Shown: one piece after another, positions 13,501 to 25,448 of the stretch | How the letters are laid out: each line of letters begins with the position of its first letter | How positions within the stretch are numbered: position 1 is the first letter of the stretch | Assembly: GCA_029721515.1 (NCBI GenBank) | Contig: CM056563.1 | Location: 16,000,454-16,064,453 of the forward strand | Direction: 5' to 3' | Source of the DNA: Synanceia verrucosa | Taxonomy: Eukaryota; Chordata; Actinopteri; Perciformes; Synanceiidae | DNA: 64,000 nt | Made by a program: the position numbers and the translations under genes | Notes under the pieces: model-generated | Seen by the model: the letters and a program-made list of their open reading frames with translations, nothing else | What the model was told of the DNA's origin: nothing | Databases searched by the model: none

Positions 13501-14673
13501 ACACTACAAAAACTACAGAGCTTATGCTGAGTTGGACTCCTGCTATTAACATACAGCCTCTCAGGGGACATTCTCATGTTACTGTGACATTATCTGCATG
13601 CTATTTTCATACAAGCCACAATGTGGCATTAAATCTGCAGAAAAGCAGACTCCCTGAAGAACATGTCAGGAATACAATACAGGAAAAGTAGGAAAGACTC
13701 TGATTGGTTCTAATCATGGAGTTCTGATGAGTTTCTGAGTGTCATATGAGACGATGCATGTGAGAGCCAGTTTGTCACCAGTTAACCCCCCTTCATCAAT
13801 GACGACAATCACTCAATCTGATTTCCAAAACTCATGTTTGACCATTTTTTTTTATGCCTACTGATTTAAATAAATTATAGGCAACTGCACAATTATGCAG
13901 CGTTTTCTAATAAGCTATCATTAAAGACTCACTTTGTGCAAAAAAACAACATTGTTCACATCCACATTCACTGAATCTTGATTCTATTTTAGGCCCCATA
14001 TTTTCAAAGAAACCCAATATATAATACAGAATATGTGTGACATAACCTCTGTGCTTTTACCAGCCTCCAGGATTAGGATCAGTCCATGGAAACAAGCAAT
14101 ATATTGCACACTAGAATACAAAAATGAGATTTAAGCTGTATACAATCTAATTTTCCACTGTGTGAAACTGTGAAACCTCATATTAATAAGCATAAGAAAT
14201 ACAATGTATAAAATAGCAACATGCATAAGTAAACACACATTCAATTACACATTCAAACTTCTATGTCAGCTGCTGTGAAAAATATGTTCCTCCTTCATAT
14301 TCTTTACATGTGCTGTAAATGTATAAGGAGCAGTGACTCTGCTCAGCACCCTGCAGAAAGCTGCTGCACGGGTCCTCCTTTAAACTATATTTAGAGCAGG
14401 GAACTTGATAGGGCTCTCTAAAGGTCGCAAACCTTACTCCATAGGGTCATGAAAAAACTATTCCTACAGACACAACACTAACAAGGCCACAGGCTATGGT
14501 TGCTATTGTGCAGCTGCAATGTGTCAAACCTTCTCAGCCTTAGCCAGGTAGATCCACAGCTTTCTCCAGGTTGTGAATTTCTTCCTGTCACTGAAGTTGT
14601 AGGCCATTTCCTTGCTGGCGTACCTCGACACCAGCGGAGACCGGTACTTCATGAACTCGTCAGCTCCCTCCAT
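10514..14673 (-). CDS. adsl: Adenylosuccinate lyase
   Basis: Twelve exons: 14673-14530, 13216-13013, 12809-12765, 12536-12457, 12308-12137, 12034-11988, 11868-11778, 11610-11541, 11451-11304, 11134-10954, 10854-10678 and 10600-10514. They total 1,446 nt and 481 residues, against 484 for human ADSL. The enzyme belongs to the fumarase/aspartase superfamily and acts twice in purine synthesis, splitting SAICAR to AICAR and adenylosuccinate to AMP, each time releasing fumarate. The superfamily signature SSAMPYKRNP is at about residues 286-295 and holds the catalytic serine loop. The catalytic histidine lies in FTHYQPAQ (about H156). Other conserved blocks are GATSCYVGDNT, FRGVKGTTGTQASFLQLF and MATENIIMAMVKAGGNRQ. 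The start is the only in-frame ATG giving the usual short N-terminus. A housekeeping cytosolic homotetramer; no sequence defects seen. Confidence 0.97.
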
Positions 14674-16298
14674 GTTTGTAAGAAAAAGTGGTGTCTGCTA
14701 AAGCACAAAAACTCTGCTCTGTCTCTTTACCTCCACCTCCGCACACTAGCCTCACGAGTGGCAGCACAGTCAGCTAGCATCACATGGACAAGGGCTATCA
14801 CGACACTACACGTCGGCTTCCGGCCTGAGGTCTGATTACGACACTTGTATTTGATGTACGGCCAAGCGGCGCGACATGAGGTCATCGACTAATTACTCTT
14901 CTAAACAGCAACGACGCAACAGATTTAACAGTGTCCCAATACGCGGAAGTATGTCAACAAACAAAATATAACTACTATATGATTTAAATGCATGCAAATA
15001 ACCAATGACGCTGTAAACATCCTTTTTACATGATTTTGCTTGGGTCCGTGAATGTATCTCGCCATACAGCGTACAGCATGAACCTGTTCAGGACCCGAGG
15101 ATAAGCTCAGACATTAAACGTAATTTATGTAATATTTTAGCTCAACATCCGGTAACATTTTGTACTATGTACTATCGACGGATGTACTCAAAGTACCATG
15201 AGCTTACACATAAATAACCTACTTAACTGCTTAAATGTGAAACGGGAGTAACAACTGTGACATTTTAGAGGACAACATGTAGGTTATGCTGTAAGTATTT
15301 TGACTGGGTACCTACAGGATGGATTATTTCAGGGTAAGGAGAAAGTATTCCATCTAATATAAACCATCAGAATAAACAAAGCTTTGCTGTATCACAGTGT
15401 TTATATTCCCAACATTAAAAAAAAATACTCACAGTGCTTTAAATATGCAACAATATATTGTCATATCTGCTATTTATGGGATCTTTTATGTATTATGTAA
15501 GCTGTGACTGCATGTCTTATATCAATATTTAAATTTATTCATGCAGCATACATCCCCCCCACCCCACCGTTCTTCACAATGTTTCTACGTCTGCAGGCAT
15601 CATATAAATAGTTGTGTTTGTGCATGATGCAGCAGCTGGGGAATACATCCAGCTGTAAACAGAGAACACGGTGCTCTCTCTCTCTCTCTCTCTCTCCCTG
15701 TCTATCCATCTTTCTATCTGTCCTCTTGACTGCAGTCTGCATACAGTGCCACGCCGCTGCTGCTGCTGCTGGGTGATAGGAGCAAGTGGGAGGAACAGCT
15801 TCCTCTGTTTTGCTTCAAAAAAATGACGAGGTGTCTTCCTGGAACTGCTGCTGCAGAGGTGGATTTGGCGTCCAGTCTCCTGCATTGCACAATATTTCCC
15901 CTCTGCTTGGACAGATAAATAACACAAAAGACGGGTCACCAGTAGAGGAGGAGAAGGGGAGAGCAGCTACAGAGGAAAGGACGGAAAAGAGCCATAGTGG
16001 GGGTGAGGGGGTGTGGAGGATAATAGATTAAAAAAAGAGCAGGAGAGGTTGAATGGGAGAGGAGAGAAAGGGAGGCAGGGATAGACACAGGGAGCAGAGG
16101 ATAGAGTGGGTTACACTGCAGTAGAATGAGGGTTAGAGTCAAAGAGAGAGCAGAGAAGCATTTAAGCTGCCAGCCATTCGCACACCACCCAGGATCCACG
16201 GCTTTCTGAAGAGGCAAGAAGAGGAATCCACCGTGGAGGCGAGAAGGAGAAGGAGGAGGGGGGCTGAGGAGGAGGAAGCCAGAGGTTCTACACACAAG
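14674..16298. other. Divergent promoter region between adsl and the double-GIMAP gene
   Basis: adsl runs leftward and the GIMAP-like gene rightward, so both 5' ends face this gap. It contains a CT microsatellite at 15674-15696 and a purine-rich stretch at about 15930-16290 that is probably 5' UTR of the GIMAP-like gene. Short frames in the repeat-rich part are low-complexity and not supported as genes. Confidence 0.6.
15674..15696. repeat. (CT)n microsatellite
   Basis: Pure CT dinucleotide run upstream of the GIMAP-like gene. Confidence 0.9.
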
Positions 16299-19200
16299 AT
16301 GGCTGCTGTGTCCTCTGCCTCTGACACTGGTAAGTGGGTTTTCATCCTTTGCTGCACACCTCGCTGCAGGTTCCCTCTACCATCACATCACCATTCATTC
16401 AGTCACAGCATCCGGGGTAAACCATCAGAGCCATTTCACGTTTGGACCAAAACATCCACATTACTGGGAAACTGAGTGAACTTCCTGTGTTTAGCAGCTC
16501 ACATGGAAAGTGTTATCAGTGGGGACAAATGAGCTAAATCAGTAAACTTCTGTCTCTGGTATTGGCACAGAGCAAGCCTCGTTCCTCTTTCCATCCTCTG
16601 ACAATTCATATTCTGTGATGCAGTTTATCAAAACGTTCGTCCTCTTCGTTTCACTTTTATTAAATGATATTCTGTCCATGTGCTCTCTGGAAGGAGTCCA
16701 AGGTTCCTCCTTTCTGACCCAATTTTCTAAAGGCTAAGGACAGGAAAACAAAGAGGAGGCATGCTGGGAGGGAGGCTGGGGGTGAGTGAAAGAGCAGGCA
16801 GTTCAGGAGAAGAGGTATAATGTAACAAGGAGCTCAGATAAGAAGGACACACAGAGGAAATCTAAGGAGGGAGAGGGATAAGGCTCTATGTTGAAGAGGA
16901 AAGAATGCACTCAGATGCACTTAATGGACAAAACCAGACGTTAGAGACAGAACAGGAGATTTTTCCAGAATAGAGGATAAGAATCATTTCCTGCCGTGAT
17001 TCAAACCCTTCCTCCAGTCTAATCTTTCTGTTTCAACAGGTGACCCCCGGGGCCGCCACCCTCCTGAGCGCAGACTGTTGATCCTGGGGGGGCCACAGTC
17101 CGGTAAGACCTCCACCGCCAACAGCATCCTGGGAGATGAGGTCTTCAACATGGGGACAGAGACCACTCACAGCAACGTCGGCCAGACGGAGATCTATGGC
17201 CGGCGAGTCACTGTGGTGGACACCCCACCATGGGCTATCCCCAGCGACCCGGAGGACAACACCGAAGCCGACAATGACGACAGTGCCGGCGCAGAGTCGG
17301 ACAACCCGTCGCGGCCCCCGCCAAGCCTGGACAGTGAGGGGCCGTGCATGGGGGCCATTCTCTGCCCTCCTGGGCCTCACGCCATCCTGCTGGTGGTGTC
17401 AGTCACCCAACCCTTCACTGACACAGAGAGGAGGGCCGCAGAGGAGCAGTTGGGGGCCCTGGGTGGAGGGACATGGAGGTACTCCATGGTGGTCTTTACT
17501 GGGGTGGACAAGCTGCCCAAAGGGGTCTTCATTGAGGAGCACATAGCGAACACTGGAGAGGCCCTGCAGTGGCTGGTGGAGAGATGTGGAAGCAGGTATT
17601 ATGTTTCTCTTTTCCTCCCTCTCTGTCTATGTCAAGTCTGCCGATTTGATACATCCAAGTTTCTGGACAGCTCTTGGGCAGTATACTGCATATGTGGAAA
17701 AAAGTTTGTAGCCCCAGACGGAGCGACACAAAGTCTGATAAATGCCTCAAGTGATGTCATCCGAGTCAGCGTCGGTTTGGTTTTAAGACTACACATTTGA
17801 AGGAGAATGAATCTGGACATGTGGCACAACATTAGCCCTTAGCACCATAATGTTTTGTTTGCATTGATAAGAGTGGTTCAGTGATTCAGTATAGCATGTC
17901 TGGGAAGTTAGGGGACTCACAAGAGTCAGATTAAAAAAGAAAGAAGTGGTAGAGGCAGGGATATTCTGAGTTTTAGTCCTTAAACTCCCCTAAGACTCAA
18001 GCTCAAGCTGTGACAAACCCAATTACATCACCAGGGGTTACTTTTGCAAAAACGTGTCCAACTGTTTTCCCAGTAGGGCTCCTAGTAATGACTAAAATTG
18101 CTGGAGTGTCCCTTTAAACGTGTGCTTTTGTCCACCTGCAGGTACCATGCCTTTGATAACACTCGAAAAGACACAGAGGACAACACACAGGTCCCCGAGC
18201 TGATGGAGAAGGTGGAGGAAATGATCACTGACAACCAAGGTTTGTTGTAGTAATATTAATAATATCAAGTCATGCATTGTTAACGAATACACCAACTGTG
18301 TTTTAGACTTGATTGAAAACTATGAATAATTTATTGTTGTCGTCACGCAGGCTGGTACTTTGAGGTGAACGAGTTGATTCTGCTGGAGGAGGAGCAGGCC
18401 AGGAGAGCTCTGGAGGAGGAGAGGATGAGGATGGAGGAGCATGCCAGACAGAGGGAGCAGATGATAGGAGGACCTCCCAGAGGTGTGTGTGTGTGTGTGT
18501 CTTAGGAAACAGTACTCACTCTGTTCAATCGATATTTTATATTTTTATTCCTAATGGTTTCTCACTCATTCTCTCACGGTGGTTCTCTCCATGTCTCACT
18601 GTTTCTTTGTCTGTCTCTCTGGGTCGACAGAGTTGAGGCTGCTCTTGTTGGGCTGGAAGGGTGTTGGAAAAAGCTCGGTGGGGAACTCCATCCTGGGCCG
18701 ACGGTACTTTGAGTCAGGCCAGGAGACGGAGCTGTGCCTCAGGAGGCAGGCACTCGTATCTGGCCGCCGGATCACAATCGTCGACACCCCTGGCTGGGAT
18801 TGGTTCTCCGTGAGGCGTACCCCGAAGCGCATCCGTCAGGAGTCCCAGCGCGGAGCTGCCCTCCTGCGTCCTGGACCCCACACCCTGCTGCTGGTCCTCC
18901 CCGTCGTCTCGTCCCTCACCGCTAGGAAGCGGCGGACTCTCCTGGCTCACATAGAGACTCTGTTTGGCGACAGTGCGTGCCTCCACACCATGGTGCTGTT
19001 CAGCTGTGGTGACTGGCTGGGTCGCACACCCATCGAGGAGCACATCCTCAGAGGTGGGAGGGAGCTGCAAAGACTACTGGAATACTGTGGGAACTATTAC
19101 CACGTCCTGGACAGTAAGATTCCCGGCAAAGACAGGAGTGTGTCAGTCCTGCTGGATAAGATGGAGGAGATGATAAGAGAGAACGGTGACAAGGCCTTCC

Positions 19201-19395
19201 TCCCCATACAGACCGAGTGGTGTAAGTCATGTTCATATGTATTAATAAGTGTTTATGGTGTTAGTGTGTCTAATCACTTAAATATCATACATCTGTCTAA
19301 TGTACGTGTTTTGTTCGACAGTGAGTGAGGAGAGCTCTTACTCTTCTGACAACACCGAGCCAGAGGACGACTGTCGAGGATGCCAGCTACAGTGA
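16299..19395 (+). CDS. Double AIG1/GIMAP-type GTPase-like protein
   Basis: Six exons: 16299-16329, 17040-17595, 18142-18239, 18351-18482, 18631-19221 and 19322-19395, giving 1,482 nt and 493 residues. Two AIG1-type G domains are joined in one chain. Domain 1 (about 22-230) has a P-loop GGPQSGKTS at 27-35, but the DTPG of G3 reads DTPP (71-74) and is followed by an acidic low-complexity insert at about 79-112. A charged, Glu/Arg-rich probable coiled coil (about 237-268) links to domain 2 (about 273-470), which has P-loop GWKGVGKSS and an intact DTPGWDW. The IEEHI motif after each G4 region is typical of fish GIMAP proteins. The tail is acidic and serine-rich and lacks a membrane segment. GIMAPs act in lymphocyte and host-defence membrane processes; the role here is not known. 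The nearest label is GIMAP8-like. Confidence 0.85.
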
Positions 19396-20262
19396 CACGA
19401 TCGCACTAAAAGGAAAGTGGTCTGGCTCTTTATCCTTGTTCAACAGGCTTAAACATCACCTCACATAACTTAAACCTCATCTAGTTATCCTGCTCCAACT
19501 CCAAAGAGCTTTCGGGAAAACAAATGACTCAGAACGGAGAGTCTCCTCATGAGTAGAAAAGACAGAACTGATCAGTGAGCAAAAGCTCAACCTGGACTGA
19601 AAATACAAACTCTCAGAGAGGTGGGGGTTGGCGGAGGACCAGAGCTCAGTCCCTGTTCATGAGCATGTTAAACCGCTGCTAAAGAGACTCTGTTTCAACA
19701 CTGAAAGAATTACTCGTCATTGTAACGACGTGTTTCAGACTGAAAATCCAAACCAAAAGAAGACAGTGTCATCATGACCATTATGGAGTAATGTCTCTGT
19801 GTGTGATTTCTGTCTTGCTGGATTTTAACTCCTCCCCGTTTGCCACTTCTGCCATTCATTTTGAATTTGTTTGAATCGACATGGACATTGTGAAAAAAAG
19901 ATAACAATATGTCCATAAATGTAAAAAGAAAAAGTGGACAAACTGTGCGCCCCAGTATCATAAGGGAAACATCCAGACATGAGTGATATTATCATTCTCC
20001 TCAGTAACATTTCATCAGTTTCTGCTCAGGGAGTCAGGTTTGAGTTGCTTCCTTTCGGGCAAAATCTGCAGCATTTACAGAAATGCTGATTAATGCTGAT
20101 TGCTAATCTGCAGACGCAAGTCACATTAATTCAGACGTTGGTTTCTTTTTTGCTTTAGTTTGCTGGACTTGAACGAGAGTCAGTGTTTACACTTTAGATG
20201 AAATTTGTTCCCTTTGGTTCTCTTGTGCTGAAAAACTAAATTGAATCCATCTACAGAATAAA
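19396..20262 (+). other. 3' UTR of the GIMAP-like gene with poly(A) signal
   Basis: Non-coding sequence after the stop. An AATAAA at 20257-20262 is the first good plus-strand poly(A) signal, so the 3' UTR would be about 870-890 bases. Confidence 0.55.
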
Positions 20263-22622
20263 TTGTGAGTCCACCTCTGCTGTAGCGGTCATGCTCGCGA
20301 GGAGCTCAGGAGCGTTACAGTTAATTTGGCTGTATTTAAACTGTGTGCAGTCTCAGATCCCCTGTGAAGCAGCTCTGGCCCTGCTTTGCAGTTTGTGGCC
20401 ATGCATCCAGCGCATTTATCGACAAGGTACATTCATCTCCGTGCCTCAGCATCAAAGCGTGAGAGTGGGAGTAGTGTGCAGCCCTGCGGCAGGGCAGTAT
20501 CCTATAGGCTACATCAAGCTTTCGCATGCTACAGAAACAACATAACCTCATGAATCCATTCAAGCTCACATAGGGCTTTTACTACCTTTTTCTACACCAG
20601 TGAGACATGCGTTCCAGTTGTGAAAAAAAAATATAATAAATATATATTCAGCTCTCAGAGGCATGATAAGACAGCGCATGCAGATAAACGAGTGCCTATA
20701 GAGTTGAAGGCAACCTCACTTGTTATTCCTCTGACTCTTAAGTCTGTGAATTTCTGGTATGACATCACATCCTTCTACTTTTATGACTGCAAAAAAAGGA
20801 AAAGAAAGTGGATAAGAGATAATTCCCACTCTGAAAGGTACAAATAAAAGCATATATGTGACCGACACCACTGCCATGCTGTAAAATATTGTTTTCTACA
20901 AATGATCTAGCCTATGAAAATAACCCTGACACTGCTTCCCCTGTGCTTTACTGACTCTGTGCTTCATCTAGAGATGTAGGCTACCGCAGCACTTTATGTG
21001 ACCAGCATGACTTTACAAGTGGATATGAGGATGTTTCAAACATTCATTTGGAGTCTTAGAGTCCCACTTCACCTGTGAATAGAAATGTATAAGCAATATA
21101 AGTATATTTACAGTGTAATACGTGTTACATTGTACGCTTTTAGCGATGCATTTTGCATTGTGTAAGTTCAACCACTTTACTGTGGCCAGCGTGATGTTAC
21201 TTCCTGTGTGGTCCCTTTCTTAACGGTGATTGCGTCATCAGTACTTTGCTCATCCTCAGACAACAATAAATGATATGGATACATTGTTGTGTATTTTTGG
21301 TGTTCATCTCATTATTTATATTTTTATACATCTGCTGTGTAGTCTGTTCCCACCGTGGGACTGTATGTACAGTACAAGATCCGTCACTAGATGGCAATGC
21401 AGCAAGCAGTCCAGAATAATAACCAAGAGGATGATTGATAATCTTTATTTATAGGCCTATATGTATATTTTATGCAATTGCAGACAGCAGTAGAAAGTTT
21501 TTACAGGCCAGTAAAAAAAAAAGGACAAATCAGAGTTTACTGTATTTGTTCAGGTTTTATTGGTCTCGGCTGCCTTGTATAATTTATCTAATTCAATTCT
21601 AAATGAGGGGATATATTGTCCAGAAATTATTAATATGGATTAGATCTCTTTGCTCTCAGAGACAACCCTGGAAAACAGTATATTAGTGCAATGCAAACCC
21701 ACATTAACTCAGTTTTTGCCAAATGAAGCCTGGTTTGCCTCTTGTAGTGCATGTTTAATATAATGATTTCAGTTGATATTACAGTGTTCTATGTCATCTG
21801 AAACTAAATCTTCCTCTTGAAAAATGAGGGCATTTACAGTGGTAGGAGCTACAGGAATTATTCCTATTGTAAGTAGCTCTGCTGCACCTTAACACTGGCA
21901 CGCCTCCAAATAAGGATCGTCCCCTGAGCTATCTGGACAAAAGCCTGGACCAATTACAGCACTCAGCAGGGCCAGTTGTAGGCTGAATGCAGGGATTTGA
22001 GTTTGGTATTATTATTCGAGCTGTGCCTCGGTCAGCACTCTTTATCCCATCATGAGATCCTCTTTTCTTCCACTGACTCCTATGATAAGTACTGGTAGTC
22101 TTTTAAGCTCACACTACACAATTTGATTAAGTGATCAGCAGAGGAACAAGACACACTAAAATATGACATATTTATGTGACATTGGTTAAAAAAAAATAAA
22201 AAAAGTGGATTTTTAAACCCACATGATGTTGATTGGATGCATGTGTCTGCTTCTTGCCACTGGTCAGGTGGGCTTCATTATCCTCTACTCATGGTCACTG
22301 CAGGCTCATTGTACTGTATTATCAAACCAAGGACAAAGACTCTCTTTGAGTTGGACATGGTCACATTTTGAACACACTTTATTCACGGTATTCAATTTGG
22401 GTAACCTAATTTCACTGTACAGATCTGATCAGATATGATCTTAACTGGCCACATGTATGCAGCAGGGGTTTATGTCATATAAACCAGCATTTATGACACT
22501 ACATGAAAGTATACTCTGCATTTACCTTTATTTATTTGTACGTAACTAACTGTTGCCCCAACATTCATTTTTGATGCCCCTGAAAGAACACAACCAAATC
22601 ACTGTGATGTGTGTTAAGACTC
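20263..22622. other. Intergenic spacer, convergent ends
   Basis: The gap between the 3' end of the GIMAP-like gene and the 3' end of atf4. I see no exon, RNA gene or recognised repeat, only short A-rich runs. Confidence 0.6.
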
Positions 22623-22628
22623 TTTATT
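22623..22628 (-). terminator. atf4: atf4 poly(A) signal
   Basis: AATAAA on the minus strand, about 390 bases after the atf4 stop codon at 23015. Confidence 0.7.
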
Positions 22629-23014
22629 AAGAGATACATAATACAGATGTCGTGGTTATACTATAATACACTTTTAAAATACATACTACTGACAAGTTAT
22701 AGTGGTTGATAGATAAGAAATATTGATATACATTACAAAAAACAAGTTCATACACTGAACAGAAAATACTTGTTTCCATATCACTACTCTACATGTGATA
22801 AAAGTATTCTATATTTAATACCAGTGTTAGCTCTTTAACAGGAGGTGTTCTGAATCAGTTTTACAGGATTAGAGATCAAGACAAGACATGCTGTGTGGAC
22901 AGATTATATACTTCACTGATACTTGTTTGCTTGAGAGAAAAAAACAACATTAAGCTGAGCTTACTTTCTCAATTGTCACATCCAATTACACACATGTCAT
23001 TTTAGGTCTGACCA

Positions 23015-24432
23015 CTAGGGGTCAGTACTCAGCACTTTATTGGACCTGGCCTGGCGGACTTCCTCCATCAGCTCTTTGAGATACTCTATCTCCCTGGCCA
23101 TGGACTCTGCTTTCTCGGTCAGCTCCACGTTCTTCCTCTCCAGCAGAGCATGCTCTTCAAGAAGACTCTCATGCTCAGATCTCTTCTTCTGCCTGTAACG
23201 TGTAGCAGCTGTCTTATTTTGCTCCATCTTCTTTAGCTTCTTGGCCTTTGGCACCTTTAATGTTGCCCTGTCATCTCCATCTGCACCCCGTTGAGACTTG
23301 ACCTTGACACTCGGAGTTGGTGGACTAGCTTTGTGTGTGGGCTCAGGGTATGGTCTGCTTCTGGAGGACTTTGGTGGAGGAGTGGAATGAACAATCTGAG
23401 ATGTGGTCACAGTGGTGGTGGTGATCCCGACTTCATCTTTGGGAGCCAGCACGAGAACGATGCGGGTGGGCGAAAGGGAGAGTACAAGTCTGGGTACCTG
23501 AGCGACGACAGAAGCAACCACTGGCTTCACCTCACTCTCTGAGACATCAACCTCACTGCCCAGGTCCAGGGTGTAGGCTGGGGAGGAAGGAGAATCAACC
23601 AAGGGCGTAGGTGGGTCTGGAGAGGCAGGCTCAGATTTGATTTCAAGCTCCTGTTGTGGCTCTGGGACACACAGGGGGAGACAGGGGACATCCTGTTCGT
23701 CTACGCAGGTTTCAGACCAATCCACAGGAGGACGTGAACAGATGATGGGAAGGGGAGGGGGAGGTACACTTGGAGGAGAAACAGAGGGAAGACTCAATGG
23801 CAAAGGAGTGGAGAGAGTGGGCATTGGCAGGGAGTCGAGCTCCATGGGGCAATCAAGGGAGGCTAGGAGGTCATCTGGACAGCTGGGGGACTCTTCAGTA
23901 GGACTGCAGGAGCCTATCAGAGAGTCCAGGTCAAACTCTGTCAGATCCACCCTCTCAGCCATCCAGTCCAAGTCATCAAACATTTCCTCTGTGGAGGAAA
24001 ACAAATCAGTATGTTATTCAGCTGTCTGATTTTCCTTTTACTGAAGGTATTGTTTTCTGGTGATCATCTTATACAATCATTACCTTTACTGTCAGCTGAG
24101 ACAGTATGTCTCAGCTGACCAGGGTGGCCCAACCAGGGAATGGAGAGAAAGTCAGACTCCATCCCACCTTTCTCCCCCTGGAGTAGCCCAGCTGACGGCG
24201 AGGGAGGAGGCGAGTAGAAGGGTGAAGGAGAGGAGGAAGACGACAGCGATGAGGAGGTCAGGGGTGACACAGGTGAAGTGTGGCCCTCCATCAAAGTACC
24301 TCCTCTCTTCTGTTGTTCTTCTTGGTCAGGATGTGAGAAGCTCATGGCGTCAGCCATGGGAGAGGAAGGACCCCAGAGAAGGGCCTCCATGTCTTCCAGG
24401 CCAAACAGTGAGTTTGTCATCATCATGGTCAT
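23015..24432 (-). CDS. atf4: Activating transcription factor 4 (bZIP)
   Basis: Two coding exons, 24432-24084 and 23988-23015, give 1,323 nt and 440 residues. A spliced 5' leader exon ends at 25192 and joins at 24536. The C-terminal bZIP domain starts near residue 367 with the basic region KKMEQNKTAATRYRQKKR and continues as a leucine zipper. The block EEMFDDLDW..DLTEFDLDSLIGS and the LDLGSEVDV motif match the ATF4 transactivation and regulatory regions. ATF4 is the effector of the integrated stress response and drives amino-acid synthesis, redox and transport genes. It is controlled by two uORFs, annotated separately. Odd point: the DSGxxxS beta-TrCP degron of mammalian ATF4 is not visible after LDLGSEVDV. 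Fish carry atf4a and atf4b; I cannot say which this is. Confidence 0.95.
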
Positions 24433-25196
24433 AGTGGCTGTTGTTGGTCACAAATGGGGTGTGTGACGATAGCAGGAAAGCTTCGTACTCTTTGATGCTG
24501 TCGAATGCAGCAGTGCTGAGGGTTTCCACGTAGGACCTGAGGGTAGGGAAAACAAAACATTAGTGATGAAAATCTGAACATCAATACTGTGGGAAAAGTA
24601 TAACAATAGTGATTTTGATCTCAAAAGGCAAAGCGCCATGTGGCGCAACACTGCCCCATCACTGCAGTGCACCTCCTACACGTCACACGTTTCCACGGCT
24701 ACCAGTCTCGTGACTGTGACGTCAGTTTGTGTCACCGAGTTGTCGTCCTCCCTCGCGATACACAGCCACACTTTTGTTCCCAAAAAGGTTGCACGGAGAC
24801 GCCATTTTGACACAAAGAGGATCCGAACCATTGTCTGGCTGCCACGTAGGCACTCGTGATATTAACAACGATAAAATCAAGTACCAAATATTTCCACATA
24901 TTAATTAAGACTGACTTTAAATGGACTAGATGCACTGTGTAGAATACAAAACGTGACATTTCACGTAACAGCCACGTGTTACGTCATTTCAGTAACTAAT
25001 GGAGAATTTTTAATATATGCTTGCGTTACTGTGTACAACTGTTCGACGACGTATGTTAAGTCAAATTCATTATAGAAGTCAACCTAATTTTAATTTGTAT
25101 CAATACGGTGTAGCGGTCAGTTAGCTGAGGCGTGCGGTGACGGTAGGCCGGACAGCTGTCTTCGACCAAGTATTATAAAAATGGTACTTACGACAT
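24350..25196 (-). CDS. atf4: atf4 uORF2, spliced, overlapping the atf4 start
   Basis: The frame starts at the ATG at 25196, crosses the leader intron (exon end 25192, next exon start 24536) and stops at 24350: 5 + 187 nt, 63 residues. It overlaps the atf4 CDS out of frame by 83 nt. It begins MSSYVETLSTAAFDSIKEYE. In the established mammalian mechanism, ribosomes that reinitiate at this uORF miss the ATF4 start, and phosphorylated eIF2 lets them bypass it. Splicing directly after the second nucleotide of codon 2 means the frame exists only in mature mRNA. Confidence 0.9.
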
Positions 25197-25270
25197 ATTT
25201 CTGTATTTGAAGTGAGTCAGTGCACTGGCTGGATGCACTGTGTTGTTGGCTGCTGGGTCGCGGCACACTT

Positions 25271-25282
25271 TTACACTGCCAT
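25271..25282 (-). CDS. atf4: atf4 uORF1, three codons
   Basis: ATG GCA GTG TAA in the 5' leader exon, 75 nt upstream of the uORF2 start. It encodes Met-Ala-Val, like the three-residue uORF1 of mammalian ATF4, which acts as a positive element allowing reinitiation downstream. Confidence 0.85.
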   Translation of the reverse strand: MAV

Positions 25283-25329
25283 TTCGGCCAATAGAGCGAT
25301 TTTCGTCAATAGTGTCTCTCTCCTTGTTG

Positions 25330-25400
25330 TTCTTCGGTTAAGGAAGATGGCGGTGGCTGTGGCTTGCTGCTAATATATAGGTTACACTGGAGGTATCCTT
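25330..25400 (-). promoter_or_regulatory. atf4: Probable atf4 core promoter / first-exon start
   Basis: Upstream of uORF1 on the minus strand are a TATATATT-like element (about 25370-25379) and a CCGCCATCTTCC match to the YY1-type motif (about 25343-25354). An inverted CCAAT lies at 25288-25292. The transcription start itself cannot be fixed from sequence alone. Confidence 0.45.
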
Positions 25401-25448
25401 CCGCAGTGCCCACATTATCACTCCGCCAGTGTTGACGTTCTATCTTAA

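Noticed and set aside
15574..16357. Several 70-120-codon minus-strand frames before the GIMAP-like gene
   Set aside because: They arise from CT-rich and GGA-rich low-complexity sequence that is better explained as 5' UTR or promoter.
23637..24029. 130-codon plus-strand frame, and another at 24060-24434
   Set aside because: Both are antisense to atf4 coding exons; low-complexity composition reflects the Pro/Ser-rich atf4 sequence.
24448..24672. 74-codon minus-strand frame upstream of atf4, a possible uORF2
   Set aside because: It runs through the leader intron and acceptor. The true uORF2 is in another frame and needs the 25192/24536 splice.
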